Position numbers and translations under genes: made by a program
Notes under the pieces: generated by a model
The model's input: only the letters and a program-made list of their open reading frames with translations
What the model was told of the DNA's origin: nothing
Database searches by the model: none
Assembly: GCF_037325665.1 (NCBI RefSeq)
Contig: NC_090251.1
Span: forward strand, 19,918,748-19,982,747
Direction of reading: 5' to 3'
Length of the DNA: 64,000 nt
DNA from: Littorina saxatilis
Taxonomy: Eukaryota > Mollusca > Gastropoda > Littorinimorpha > Littorinidae
In this document: positions 23,096-33,972 of the stretch, in pieces
Position numbering within the stretch: position 1 is the first letter of the stretch
How the letters are laid out: every line of letters begins with the position of its first letter

Positions 23096-25990
23096 GGAAG
23101 TGTAGAAACCTCTGCAAGCATTCTCAGCCGAATCAGATGGAAAAGCACAGAATTGTGATGGTACTCTGAATTTGATCATCGTCCCCAGCGAACCCAGGAA
23201 CCAAGGTGCAAACAGCCTTCCCTTAATGTAGCGGTCCTTCCTGAAAAATAAAGAAAACATATAACTGAGCACCTTCAGTATTCACGGGGATGGGTTTTGG
23301 TTAGCGAGGGGAGGGTGTGTGTTGGGGGAGAAGGTGTGTACGTGTTAAGCAGTGTGTGTGTGTGTGTGTGGGGGGGGGGGGGGTGAGGAAGCACTTGCTC
23401 TTCACGTGACCATTGGGATCGGGGATGGTGTGTGTGATATTGTAATCTAAACTATTAAAAAAAAATCTGTGCGTGTATGAACTTTGTGCTTGGCAGAAAT
23501 GTTTCTCGATTTTAGTCAAAAACAAGTGTGCCCTCAACCCACACACTTTCGCTCTTCAGCATCAACACTATACAGTTTGAGTTTCATTGGGAAATGTGTC
23601 TCGATTTCAGTCCAAAACAGAACTTTCAGGATCCAAAGCACTCGCCTGTCAGCCTTTTTATTAAAATACATTCAACCCACCACATTTTCCAGTGATGAAG
23701 ATTCTGGGGATGTGTGTTGATCCCATTGATTTTGGCCATTTCAGATCTGGCCAGTTGTACATGGGATAGGAACATAACTTCACCCAGACACATAAAATAT
23801 TGACACCCTGACAGTCAGTGACTGCTTCATGTGCATAGTTGAATTTTGTTTATGAACGAATTTCTCAAAAGTCACTCGCAGAAGTAAAGAAGTAACATTT
23901 TTGTTAATCTGAGAGTGGTTTCCACAACAAAATCTAACTCTGAGCAGGAAGAAGCCAGGGTGTTGAATGTAGAAGTATCCGAGTGAACAGATTCATTCTT
24001 ATTCCATGTAAAAGCCTGGCAAGATCTAGGATGGTGAGCCAAGGGAAGAATAACTGTATGTGCCTTTAAAATAATTCCAGTAAATTAGTAATGATTTCAT
24101 TTTATCTTGCAATTTTGTTTTACTTTCCTGTGCTGCATTAGTTCATTCACACTGTGTAATTTACTTTAAGAATAGTGGCAAAGGATTTGAGAAGAGAAAG
24201 AGAACTAAAACCAAGCTTTATGTACCATTTTGTATAAATAGTAAATTGTACTATGCAAGGATACATACAGATGTAAGAATTAAATACAAAGCCGTAATGT
24301 TTTTGTGTCAATAAACTTGCATCTCCTGCCACTACTCTCAGATTCAGATGTAACAAGTGTTGACATAGCTGAATGTATCTATCTAGATTTTAAGTGCATC
24401 TAATGTGAAACGCAGATCTCTTTACAACACAACGTACAAAAGTCTGCCAAAAACATCTACACAGCTTCAAACTACTATCACCAGTGCCAATTTACATATC
24501 ATAAATCAATTTTGCAATAACAATTTAATAGGCACAAGCAGGTACTTGGTAGTGGTACAGAAATGTGTGACTTACTCTTCATGGTAGTCTGTAAAGCAGC
24601 ATGTCCACTCAGTCTGAATCCTCTCCAGAATCCATATATATATCTGAATGCAAGAGCTGTATGAACACTTCATCACACATCATCTCTGGTTTCTTAGGAG
24701 GCCTGAAAAAACACACCATAAAATAATTAATTAACAATAAATAATAACTGTATTATAATTAAACCACTCGCTCATTGATTCTTTTATTCTCTCTTTCACA
24801 ATCATAGTTTATACAGCAGCATTTACCTCTGACTCTGTTCATGCAGAGTAAATATCAAGTATTTAAACAGAAAAATAAGTCATTGTTGAATAACCCTTCT
24901 AAAAATACACAATAGACACACTTTCAGTGGCAGTGATTTGTATACACACAAAAATTGTTTTGGGCCAGTTAGTGTTACTCTTGGCTTTACACACTTACTA
25001 TATCAAATTATACATGCATTCAGCTTAGAAAACATACTTCTAATGTTGGGAGTGCAGTGTGAGCCAGGACATTTACAGCAAATAAGGATACACAACAGTT
25101 CATTCAGACTCAGAGATAGATTTGCCATTCACTGCATTATATTGTTAGTTGAATGAGATAGATCTACAGCGATGCTTCAATGCATTAGATTAGCTTTGTT
25201 TTAGTGTCTACTGTTCATTGCTCCACCGTGGGAAATTCAGTCAACAGTGCACAGTTCCGAAGAAACCGATGCTGCTGTGCATAATCATTGATGCATTGAC
25301 GATCGTTCATTGTCAATGTCACTGTCACTGTCAGAAAAACAACAACTGTATCTTTCATCGTCACCACTACACAATGGCTCGTAGGCCTATTTTCCTATGA
25401 CACTGAACACGGTTTCGGAGACACTCAGACAGTACTGCCTGGCCCATAGATCTAGATCTACCCTTGCTCTCACTTTCTAACAAATGTATTATTGCAATAT
25501 AATCTGACACACACTCACACACCGAGGCGCACAAACGAACACACACACCGTGGGACACACAAACTACACGCACACAACGGATGAATCTTGCTCTTACCTG
25601 TTGGATGATCCAAACCGATTAAAATCGGCGACAGGAAGATGTACAAGCCAAATTTGTACAGTCGCTGATGTAAAAAGTGGAAATTTAGTCAATGTTCATA
25701 GCAAATCTCCCGACTCAAGGTAGATCGTGTCCCAAATCAGCTGTGCCGGTCACTTCACGACTTGTATTTGAACCCCCTCCAAAGCGCAATCAATGTTTCA
25801 ACTTCTTTGTCGACATCATTCTTTGGTTCATGCGTCGGACTGCCGAATATTTGATTTTTTTGTACAGCAAAATCAAAGACTGTCATGGCGGCCGCCATTT
25901 GTATTTTTGCAATAGTTCGAAACTAAGGAATTTGGTCCTCCTCGGAGGAGGACCAAATTTAGGCAAGTTAGTCACCAACTTAGGTCGGAA
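23096..25990. other. Inner right part of element E, no genes confirmed
   Basis: AT-rich DNA with GT/G runs at 23,356-23,383. A possible small - strand terminal exon at 24,609-24,702 is given separately. A 14-bp-stem hairpin lies at 25,929-25,959 (AATTTGGTCCTCCT, loop CGG). Confidence 0.45.
24609..24702 (-). CDS. Possible terminal coding exon (uncertain)
   Basis: On the - strand a pyrimidine-rich TTTTTTCAG acceptor is followed by an open frame PPKKPEMMCDEVFIQLLHSD and then an acidic end YMDSGEDSD and TGA. A CAG|GTAAGA donor-like site lies upstream at about 25,599-25,607 on the same strand. The acidic, Leu-rich style recalls N-terminal ends of piggyBac-type proteins, from memory only. There is no supporting partner exon, so this may be chance. 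Confidence 0.2.
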
Positions 25991-26095
25991 CATTTGAAAA
26001 TATCGTGCCATGCATTGCGCACTAGAGCGATAGTTTCGAACTTTGGATTTAGTTCCCAACTAGCTTGATAGTCTCCATTCATGCATTCCACTACA

Positions 26096-26345
26096 TATCT
26101 CATGGTAGAAAGGGCCAATAAGCACCATTGTACTTCCTATGTCTTGAATTAACAGCTTTGTGTTGCATGACCTTGGATGACCTTGACCTTGGGTCAAGGC
26201 CACATGTATTTTGGTAGGAAAAATGTGTAAAGCAGTTCTTAGTGTATGATGTCATTGCTAGGTTTAGTTCTTTGACCTTGACCCTGAAGGTCAAGGTCAT
26301 GTAAAGGTCAAGGTCAAGCATGTGAGTCGTATGGGCTTTGCCCTT
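26096..26345 (+). repeat. Repeat family R2, copy 1, right part
   Basis: Continues R2 after element E, with GACCTTGACC and AAGGTCAAGGTCA repeats (26,168-26,190; 26,275-26,315), and closes with GTGAGTC at 26,322 and TTGCCCTTCTTGT. The GTGAGTC matches the left hairpin of the same copy at 17,230. Confidence 0.8.
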
Positions 26346-26569
26346 CTTGTCTTTTGTTGGTACCGAAGATTCACGAAAAGTGTGATATGACTGTATTCCT
26401 GAAAAATTGCTGATCCAAAAATATATAGTGTTGTTTGGTTTGATTAAAAATAGGCTTAATGTGAAGAAATCTGTGGAATGAAAACTGCACTGAAACTTTC
26501 ATCAGTGTTTGAAGGACTGAACGGATTTATGAAAACTAATCTAGATATTCTTGGGAGCAGTTACTTGTG

Positions 26570-26661
26570 TCGTACTTCTCATTTTGTTGATAGCTCCATT
26601 TGATAACATTATGTTTACATTCAGTCAAGTTTTGACTAAATGTTTTAACATAGGGTGGTGG

Positions 26662-26692
<31 letters not shown>

Positions 26693-27448
26693 GTAGAGCG
26701 GTTCAGAGAAAACTACTTCATGAAACTTTACATGAGAGTTTCAGATTTATTTTTGCCGTCGCTATGGAAACTGGTTGAAATTAAATTAATTTTTGAAATA
26801 AAGATTAATGAATATGCAGTTAGAAATTCATTAATCCTTATTACAAAAAAATAATTTAAATTCAACTGTAGTCTTTAGTCAAAATATCGTTCTATATGAT
26901 TGCAGATACAAGTCATGTGTATCCTTGTGCCAAATATTATGCATGTCTGATGTATGATGTTGATGTAAAACCGTTTCCTAGAAATCCAATATGGCGGCTG
27001 TGTCCATTAGTATTTAAATATTTTACATTTATTTGTATAAGTCTCTTCAATAACTACCCAGAAAACTAGGTTATTCCATATATTCTCCAAATTTAATTTT
27101 ACTGCCGCTCCATTGCCTTAAAAATCAGAAAATTTTAATTTAAATTTGAGTATCAAAAATTATTTTATCTCATTTCTTGGTTCCAAAAACATATAGGTAT
27201 GTTATTTTTGGATTAAAAACAAGCTCAGAAAGTTAAATGAAGAGAGAAAAGCGATCTTTCCTGTGAAGCACAATCCTGTGGCTTGTTAATTTCAGTGTGT
27301 TGACACGTGAAACTGTCACCGATTTCCTTGCCACGGGGAATCAACGAAGCTATATTGTCTTGGTGAAAAAAATGCAGTGTGTTCAATTTCATTCTGTGAG
27401 TTCCACATATTGATTATATGTAGTAATTTTGCGTTACGCGACTTGTTA
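26570..27448 (-). repeat. Repeat family R1, copy 3
   Basis: Runs from CAGTCAAGTTTTGACTAAATG (hairpin end, 26,622) through a GT block (26,657-26,683) to GCGTTACGCGACTTGT at 27,446. It is more diverged than copies 1 and 2. It ends 180 bp before the last p190 exon. Confidence 0.75.
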
Positions 27449-27627
27449 CATTTAAAAAAGAGTATTCTTAGACATTTTTATCATGTAGTCTTTAGCTTGT
27501 TTCTTTAAAAAATTATAAAATTGATAATGAAACACTTGTTTAATCTCCAGATAAAAAATGACTGGGCATGCAGATTGAATGCTTATCGTCTAGTTTTGTT
27601 CATATGTGTGTTTTGTTGTTGTTTCAG

Positions 27628-27817
27628 AATATCGGAACATCAGCATGAAAACAACATGGACAGTCGCAACCTGTCACGGTGCTGGTGGCCAACCATTATG
27701 CGGATGGAGTTTGCCTCGTATGAAACCATGTTGCAGTTCTCCGGTTTCCCTGAAGACATTGTCTTGACGCTCATACAACAGTGCAATTTCTTCTTTTTTG
27801 GTGGAAACGAGATATAA
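27628..27817 (+). CDS. ARHGAP35: p190 RhoGAP, C-terminal exon with stop
   Basis: Ends the RhoGAP domain and the protein. NLSRCWWPTIMRMEF matches the p190 signature NLSICFWPTLMRPDF, and LIQQCNFFFFGGNEI matches its FIQQCPFFFYN end. The acceptor GTTTCAG precedes 27,628; one base completes the Arg codon begun in the previous exon. TAA is at 27,815-27,817. The protein stops just after the domain, without the proline-rich tail of vertebrate p190A, as expected for a shorter invertebrate form. The stretch between HLNR and NLS (ISEHQHENNMDSR) has drifted more than the flanks. Confidence 0.87.
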
Positions 27818-28500
27818 GCGCATGATCTTCCACTGTGTAGTGAACATGTTGCCAGCTTCACTTGTGTGGTTGAAGAAAAGCGTACTGACTGCTTAGCTTT
27901 GGCTTACTTCTGAGAGACAGGGATTACCTTTTCCTGCAACTCTTCTTTGTGCACTGTGAAGGCAGCTTACACTTTCAATTGCAAAATGTCTTCTACCACT
28001 TGTGGAAAAAGTAACATTGCACCTTTGCAAAGAATAATTGTGTGCTTAAAAGAAAATCAAGTTGTATGATTGCATTGAACTGTTACAGTTGATTATGTTG
28101 GATTTGGTCTGATTTGATTAATATTTTCTTTTTAGCTTTTTCTTTAGAGGAGAAGGAAGTATGTACAGTTATGAGTTGAGACGGGGCTTGAGCCTTGATG
28201 TACTTGATATATGTTTAGCGAAGAGATGTTGCCGAATGAATCACTTAAGCATGCTCTCAAAGGGAAAAGATAACACACTGCAGAGCAATCGTGTCAGTAT
28301 CTTTTGGTCATGTTTATGCTGTTCGATATACACTTATGCATGGTCAAATAAGTACCTATCATCAGATTTTCATTCAATGAGAATGTTTGCTACTGCATAC
28401 ATATGTGATCCTTTTTCACATTATTAATCTGTTAACTGTTGTCATAGTTAGAACCAGAGTCAGAGTGATGTTCAGGAATAAATAACAACACTGATCTGAT
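27818..28500 (+). other. 3' untranslated region of p190 RhoGAP
   Basis: No reading frame of note. AATAAA at 28,477-28,482 is the best polyadenylation signal before the SINE at 28,512. The exact cleavage site cannot be seen. Confidence 0.5.
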
Positions 28501-28742
28501 AGTAACAGTCAACCCCCCGCGGGCTAGGGGGAGTCCCATATTGATTGGGACGAGAAAGAATTTACCTGATGCTCCCCAGCATGTCGTAAGAGGCGACTAA
28601 CGGATTCTGTTTCTCCTTTTACCCTTGTTAAGTGTTTCTTGTATAGAATATAGTCAAATTTTGTAAAGATTTTAGTCAAGCAGTATGTAAGAAATGTTAA
28701 GTCCTTTGTACTGGAAACTTGCATTCTCCCAGTAAGGTAATA

Positions 28743-30358
28743 CACTGCTCAAAATAAGTCAAGGACCAAAAGCCATTTTTCGATCCCAACGTTGATTGTG
28801 CAAAAATCTCAAAAATCAACGACAATGACCCTCTACGCTTTGTGGTCGTCTTGACAGCTTCCCTGCCTTTGCTGTGACAGCAAAAACCGGTACTCGGACT
28901 TTGCCCGTTTCTCTGTGCAGACGAGCAAAGAATCCGCAATATTGCGAAAAACGCACGTGAAAGTAACCCTCCTGCAGAGCTCAGCACAGGTGATTTTGCC
29001 CCAATCAATCTTTTTCACGTGAACCATTGGTCCTCTGAGAGTGAACTGTCGTCACCAGAAATGCTTTATAAGCCCAGGCAAAATTACAGCAGGCCACCAA
29101 ACAACCATGCCTCCAAGACGTCATCTGAACCTTGTCGACCGCGGACGAGCTCTAGCCTGGGTTCAAGAGGGTATCCGGCTCCGAGAGATTGCTGCAAGAC
29201 TTGGCTGCTCCCATTCCGTCATCGTGAGGCTGCGGCAGCGCTTTCTGGCCACTGGAAGTGTGGAAACCAGACCCCGGTCTGGGCGCCCTCGAATCACCAC
29301 ACAACGTCAAGACCGCTACATCACACGCCAGGCGTTGCAGACCAGGACGACCACTGCCAGCACCATCAGACGAAGGCTTAGGGTGGCAACCAACACTGAC
29401 ATCAACGAGCAGACCGTCCGCAACCGCCTTCATGACCAGACGCTGCACGCAAGGCGTCAACTTGGCCGCATTTTACTGACGCCACGTCACATGATGGCAA
29501 GGCTGGCCTGGTCCACCCGCCATTTGAGATGGAATCGACAGCAGTGGGCCCAGGTACTGTTTTCCGATGAATCTCGATTTAGTCTGGAGCATGATGATGG
29601 CAGGACCAGGGTCTGGAGGCGTCCAGGAGAACGCATGATCCCTCATGCGTGAGGGAGAGAAGAGCCTACCGGGGAGGGTCAGTGATGGTGTGGGCTGGGA
29701 TCAGCGAGCACCACAGGACCCCACTGTACCATGTACGGGGCAACTTGAATGCCCTTGTCTACAGGGACCAGATCCTCAGGCCCCAAGTCCTGCCCATGCT
29801 GCGTCAGATTGGGCCCCATGCAGTGCTACAGGACGATAATGCTCCCCCACATCGAGCACGGCTTGTGGACGCCTTCCTGCAGCAGGTACAGATCAACAGG
29901 ATGGATTGGCCAGCCAACAGTCCCGACATGAACCCTATCGAGCATGCGTGGGACATGTTGGGCCGTCGTGTTCGCGAGAATCATGCTCCACCTGCAAACC
30001 TCCAACAGCTGCTCGTTCTTCTTCAGCGAGAGTGGCAGGCCATCCCCCAGGCTAATCTGGCAAACATTGTCCACTCAATGAGGGATCGCTGCAACGAGTG
30101 CTGCCAGAATCGTGGGGGTTATACCCATTATTGAACTTTGGGAACCGGTGAAACATTGGAATTGACAATCTGCAAAGACTTGCGACTTTTGATTTTGACC
30201 CCCTCTTCACTATGTTTATGAATGGAATTCAATGCACTTTGGCGTGATTGTTGTTGAATGATTTGACCACAACATATTACAAGTTCCATGTTTTTGATTA
30301 ATTGGTTTTTGCGTAATTTGTGTTTGGATTTTTGGTCCTTGACTTATTTTGGGCAGTG
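28743..30358 (+). mobile_element. Tc1-like DNA transposon (DD34E), near complete
   Basis: Terminal repeats CACTGCTCAAAATAAGTCAA and CACTGCCCAAAATAAGTCAA extend about 30 bp, with one difference, and are flanked by TA on each side. Length is 1,616 bp. It holds one transposase gene in two frames, described separately. Confidence 0.93.
29107..30134 (+). pseudogene. Tc1-like transposase, one frameshift
   Basis: Starts at ATG 29,107 (MPPRRHLNL). The N-terminal part has paired helix-turn-helix regions (about residues 10-110: IAARLGCSHSVIVRLRQRF; GRPR hook; then the second HTH with TVRNRL). The catalytic domain shows FSDESRF (first Asp), GGSVMVWAG, LQDDNAPPH (second Asp) and SPDMNPIEHAWD (Glu). There are 34 residues between the second Asp and the Glu, so it is DD34E. 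The frame is open to 29,652, then continues in another frame from about 29,649 to TAA-type stop at 30,134; a single-base indel near 29,645-29,652 explains this. About 340 residues in all, the usual family length. Confidence 0.9.
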
Positions 30359-30534
30359 TATATTGTACTACGTTGCAAGCCCCTGGAGCAAATTTTTGAT
30401 TAGTGCTTTTGTGAACAAGAAACAATTGACAAGTGGCTCTATCCCATCTTCCCCCTTTCCCCGTCGCGATATAACCCTTCGTGGTTGAAAACGACGTTAA
30501 ACACCAAATACAGAAAGAAAGAAAGTAACATTCA

Positions 30535-31730
30535 GGATTCTCATTGATTTCTGCTGGTGATATTGAAAGGATGAAAAAGAACAAACACATTGTGCTCATC
30601 ACAGCAAAGTACAGTGAGACCACAGGTGGAGACACACCGCTTGCTAGTCATTGGCCTGTAATGTCACATGGTTTGCTCAGTGTTTCCAAGAAAAGCAACT
30701 CTTCCACAACTCATAAAAACTTGACCGACTTAATTCCGAACCTTGTCTATTTTGATAAAAAAAAGTGTGATTTGAAAAACCGTCAGTTCTGTAAGTCATA
30801 ATGTCAGCATCAATTGTTATATAACACTGAGAATTCCTTATACATAGGTATAAGGAATTCTCAGTAATGTAGATCTCTACCAAATGTTAGGTGCAGATAT
30901 TTGAGCCATGGGAAGATACTGTGAGTCCCTGAAAGGAATATTACCCTTGCCTTGTTTTTCACATGTGCTGTAATAAAAACTGGCAATCGATGATGTTCGG
31001 AAATAACTCGGTCGGGTTTGTATGGGTTGTGAAAGAGTGAATACTTTTGCTTTAAAGCCATATGTACTCGATGACTATACACGCTAATTGCTTTACCAAC
31101 AGCTGGAGACATGCTAAATTAAGTTCCCTGCAAAATATTGTGGTCTAGGACCCCTTAAATGTTGAGATATTTGAATTTTCATTTTGATCTGGATCGTCCT
31201 ATAGATTTGGCAACACATGTAACGTTGATGCAAGGGAGAGAACTCCGCGGCTTTGTTGACATCTTCACTTTTTCAGAGGCTAGAACAAGCTGTAATGCAT
31301 GTATTATGGTCCGCGCATGGTGACATATCGTCATTATATGGTCTTATGGTGCGTTTGACATCGATTATGGGCAAACTACACTTTGTAAACACGGGAGCGC
31401 GTACATATGCCTTTAAGTGAGTCAAACTTTCCCATGAGACATTATAGGCCAGTCACTAGCGAGGATGTGTAGAAAGCCAGCCTCACTTATACAAACCTGA
31501 CGAGTTATTTCCGGAATTCATCTATTGGTTTTAACAAAATGTTATTCATGAATAAGAGTGTGCCATAGAAATGTACATCCAGCTTTGAATTTCAGTTTAC
31601 CCATGGTGAGAGAAACTTATTCTACAATCTGAAAATTTAGATCAGAAAGGTGAGAAACATTAGAACCAAAAAATGATCATTTTTTTTTTAAAGGGTAAGG
31701 CTGTCTGAGCAGAAAGATTGTGTTTCCGAA
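30535..31730. other. No gene; one perfect hairpin
   Basis: Unassigned DNA. The hairpin at 30,826-30,865 is listed separately. No coding similarity was recognised. Confidence 0.4.
30826..30865. repeat. Perfect 18-bp stem hairpin
   Basis: ACTGAGAATTCCTTATAC, loop ATAG, then the exact reverse complement. It is symmetrical, so both strands fold. Confidence 0.92.
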
Positions 31731-31732
31731 TA

Positions 31733-33127
31733 CAGCAGTCCCTCTCATGAACGGACACCCTTGGGCCATAGCAAAACTGTCCGTACATTGCAGGTGTCCG
31801 GTCACGGGAGGGGTGACCATACCACCCCCTCCGCCATACATTCACACAGAGACACACAAACAACAGGATTGAATCTATGCTAATCACTTCTTGTGGCTAC
31901 TAAACAATAACAATAAACTCCTAATACTTCTTTAAACGTTCTGTAAAAATGATTTGTATGAAAAGTGTTGAAAAGAAGAGATAAAATAAATCCTCAAGGC
32001 AGTGAACACACTCACCATGCACTGACATACGAAAGCAGCCACACAAACACAGCACAGAGGAGCGTGTGCAGATGCTTTGAAAGAATAAGCTTGAAAACCA
32101 GTTTGAAGAAATAGCAGCAGATAGAGCTGCATGTCATAGTCATGTAATTTATTTTCTTCTTGTCTGGCTTATTGACTGCATGCCGATCATGTGGCATGGC
32201 AGTGGCTTTTCACTCTTCAGTCGGAAATACACAGTACATAACACAGCTCCCACTCTCCCTCACTAAATGCCTACCCCAAGCCGTGACAACTGATGCTTTG
32301 AAATTGTGTGGAAGAGTACACCTCTCTATTTCTCTTCAATGCTCTTCCTGCTGACATGTAGTGACACCGGACACCCCACAGAGTTTAGCCAGCTACCCCT
32401 CCACCCCCCCCTCCCTCTCTCTCACTCCCTCCAGCCATGTACTGTTTGGGGCTGTGGCCAGAGAGGCCAGCTGCACTGTTCACTCAGAGCAAAACCAGTT
32501 GACTGTGTGGTAACTTTTGACAAAGCAAGACAACTGAAGGGTTCACAGATTAGGCAACCGACTCACTGGTCAAGGCTGAGGGGAAACAAGAGTATCTTGT
32601 CAATGAAAGAGGTTACACACAGACACACGATGCTGAATGAGAACTGTGGCCGTTTTTCATGCACTCTCTTTCGCTCAGGACCTTCATCGACTGTACACAC
32701 GTGGTTTCTGTTGTTTACGTCCAACAGACAAGAATAAAGAGCACAGTGCAGTTTCATGTTGGCATCTTCGCATGTACTCCACTCCTGACCAAAACTACCC
32801 CCCCCCCCCCCCCCTCTCTCCTGATGGGTACACGTGCACTCAAGTTATCAGTGACTGTCATCACGCCATTGCGGCTGTGATCTTTGTACCAAGAGCCGGA
32901 CTGCTCTGTTATCGACTTTGTTGTGGTGAACATTTGACGATGGTCTGTCCGTACATTGGAGGTATGACCTGCTGTTGGGACCGAAAATGAGTGTCCGCGT
33001 CCACGTTTTGCAGGTGTCCGTTTAAGGGGGGGCAAATATAGAAGGAAAACACTCCGTGCCGAGCAAATGTGTCCGTACATGTCAGGTGTCCGCTCACGCC
33101 GGGGGCCGTACATTGCAGGGACTGCTG
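31733..33127. mobile_element. pogo-like MITE with TA duplication
   Basis: Ends CAGCAGTCCCT and AGGGACTGCTG, flanked by TA (31,731-31,732; 33,128-33,129). Subterminal ACGGACACC and repeated GTCCGTACATTGCAGGTGTC words (about 31,779, 32,948, 33,071, 33,107) resemble pogo/Tigger-type ends, from memory. 1,395 bp with no transposase seen; it holds a C run at about 32,800-32,815. Confidence 0.72.
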
Positions 33128-33129
33128 TA

Positions 33130-33972
33130 GATGCTTTCAGAGCCAGGACATGGCAAAAGTTCTGCTGACCTTCCTTGAATATGTCAAGGTCACACAAACT
33201 CCTAGTCACATGGAGGTCAGAAAACCACATTTTTGAGTTTTCTTGGGCATTTTTTTAACTTGTATGAAATATCATGAGTCTTTGTAATCAGATAAACAAG
33301 GACAAAAACTGAGTAGTTCTTAACACTGTTTTCCCCACCTATGTTGACCAAGTTTTTTTTAGCCGAGACCAGCTGTGCTGCAGCACTGGTCACTCAGAAT
33401 TGTAGTTATTGTGTATTAACACGCGGGAATGCAGGCATTAGATGGACGTTACGAGAAGCGACTGAAGCAAACAGTCAGAGTGATTATATCCATACCTGGT
33501 CAGATAGAGCCATATGAGTGGGTACGGATATATCCGTACCTGGGAGACAATGAGTTTAAGGATAACATCCCAGATCAGTGTGCAAACCTACAACAGAAAG
33601 GTTGGAGCTGAAAGAAATGAATCTAACACTTGTTTGCAATGAAGTGTTTTTGCGATAACAAGACAATTAAACAGGACACCCTAATTCTCAAATGTTAATC
33701 ATGAAAATATTCTCTTCATTATTAATGTGAATTAAATTGCTCCGTTCAAATGCAGAAAGTGATTTTCAGTTTTGTGGGGAAAACGTTTTTCAGCAGTGGA
33801 TCAAGAATACGTTCCAAGGTTGATTCTTTTGATTAACTTTATGAGCAGTAGTACCAGAAAAGCACAGCATGAAGAGAATTTACATGCAAACCTTTGCATG
33901 AACACTGAATGGTCACCCAAACAGTGGCATGCATAAAACAATTTGTTCTCTTTCTGTCAAATGCAATTTTTT
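33130..33972. other. Unassigned DNA between repeats
   Basis: Includes one TCAAGGTCAC (33,184) and an inverted pair TATATCCATACC / GGGTACGGATATA (about 33,485 and 33,518). No gene was recognised. Confidence 0.35.

Larger units (their letters stand above)
17815..26095. mobile_element. 8.28-kb terminal-inverted-repeat element E of unknown family
   Basis: TGTAGTGGAATGCATGAATG begins a 28-bp stretch at 17,815-17,842 that is repeated exactly, inverted, at 26,068-26,095. Beyond the perfect part both ends keep similar words: AGTTnnnAACTAA, TTCGAACTA or TTCGAAACTA, and GCAATGCATG. The element sits inside a single R2 copy, whose two halves continue on each side. No open frame resembling a transposase was seen, so it is probably non-autonomous or coding-dead. 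It contains a fold-back element, a MITE and an R1 copy. No clear target duplication is visible. Confidence 0.72.
28512..30523 (+). mobile_element. SINE-like element split by a Tc1-like transposon
   Basis: The left part (28,512-28,742) has CATGTCGTAAGAGGCGACTA; the right part (30,359-30,523) ends with ACGACGTTAAACACCAAATA and a (GAAA)n tail. Near-matching duplications AGTAACAGTCA (28,501-28,511) and AGTAACATTCA (30,524-30,534) flank the whole. The 3' module is related to the SINE ends at 130-205 and 63,370-63,425. Confidence 0.85.

Noticed and set aside
17815-26095. Polinton or other capsid-bearing element
   Set aside because: Too short, without any polymerase, integrase or capsid-like frame, and the ends do not fit.
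29258-29839. Extra frames overlapping the Tc1-like transposase
   Set aside because: They are shadows of the transposase in other frames; only the frames with DD34E motifs were kept.
33429-33611. 60-codon frame starting MQALDGRYEKRLKQ
   Set aside because: Lies across an inverted repeat pair and has no recognised family; it looks like part of a repeat.
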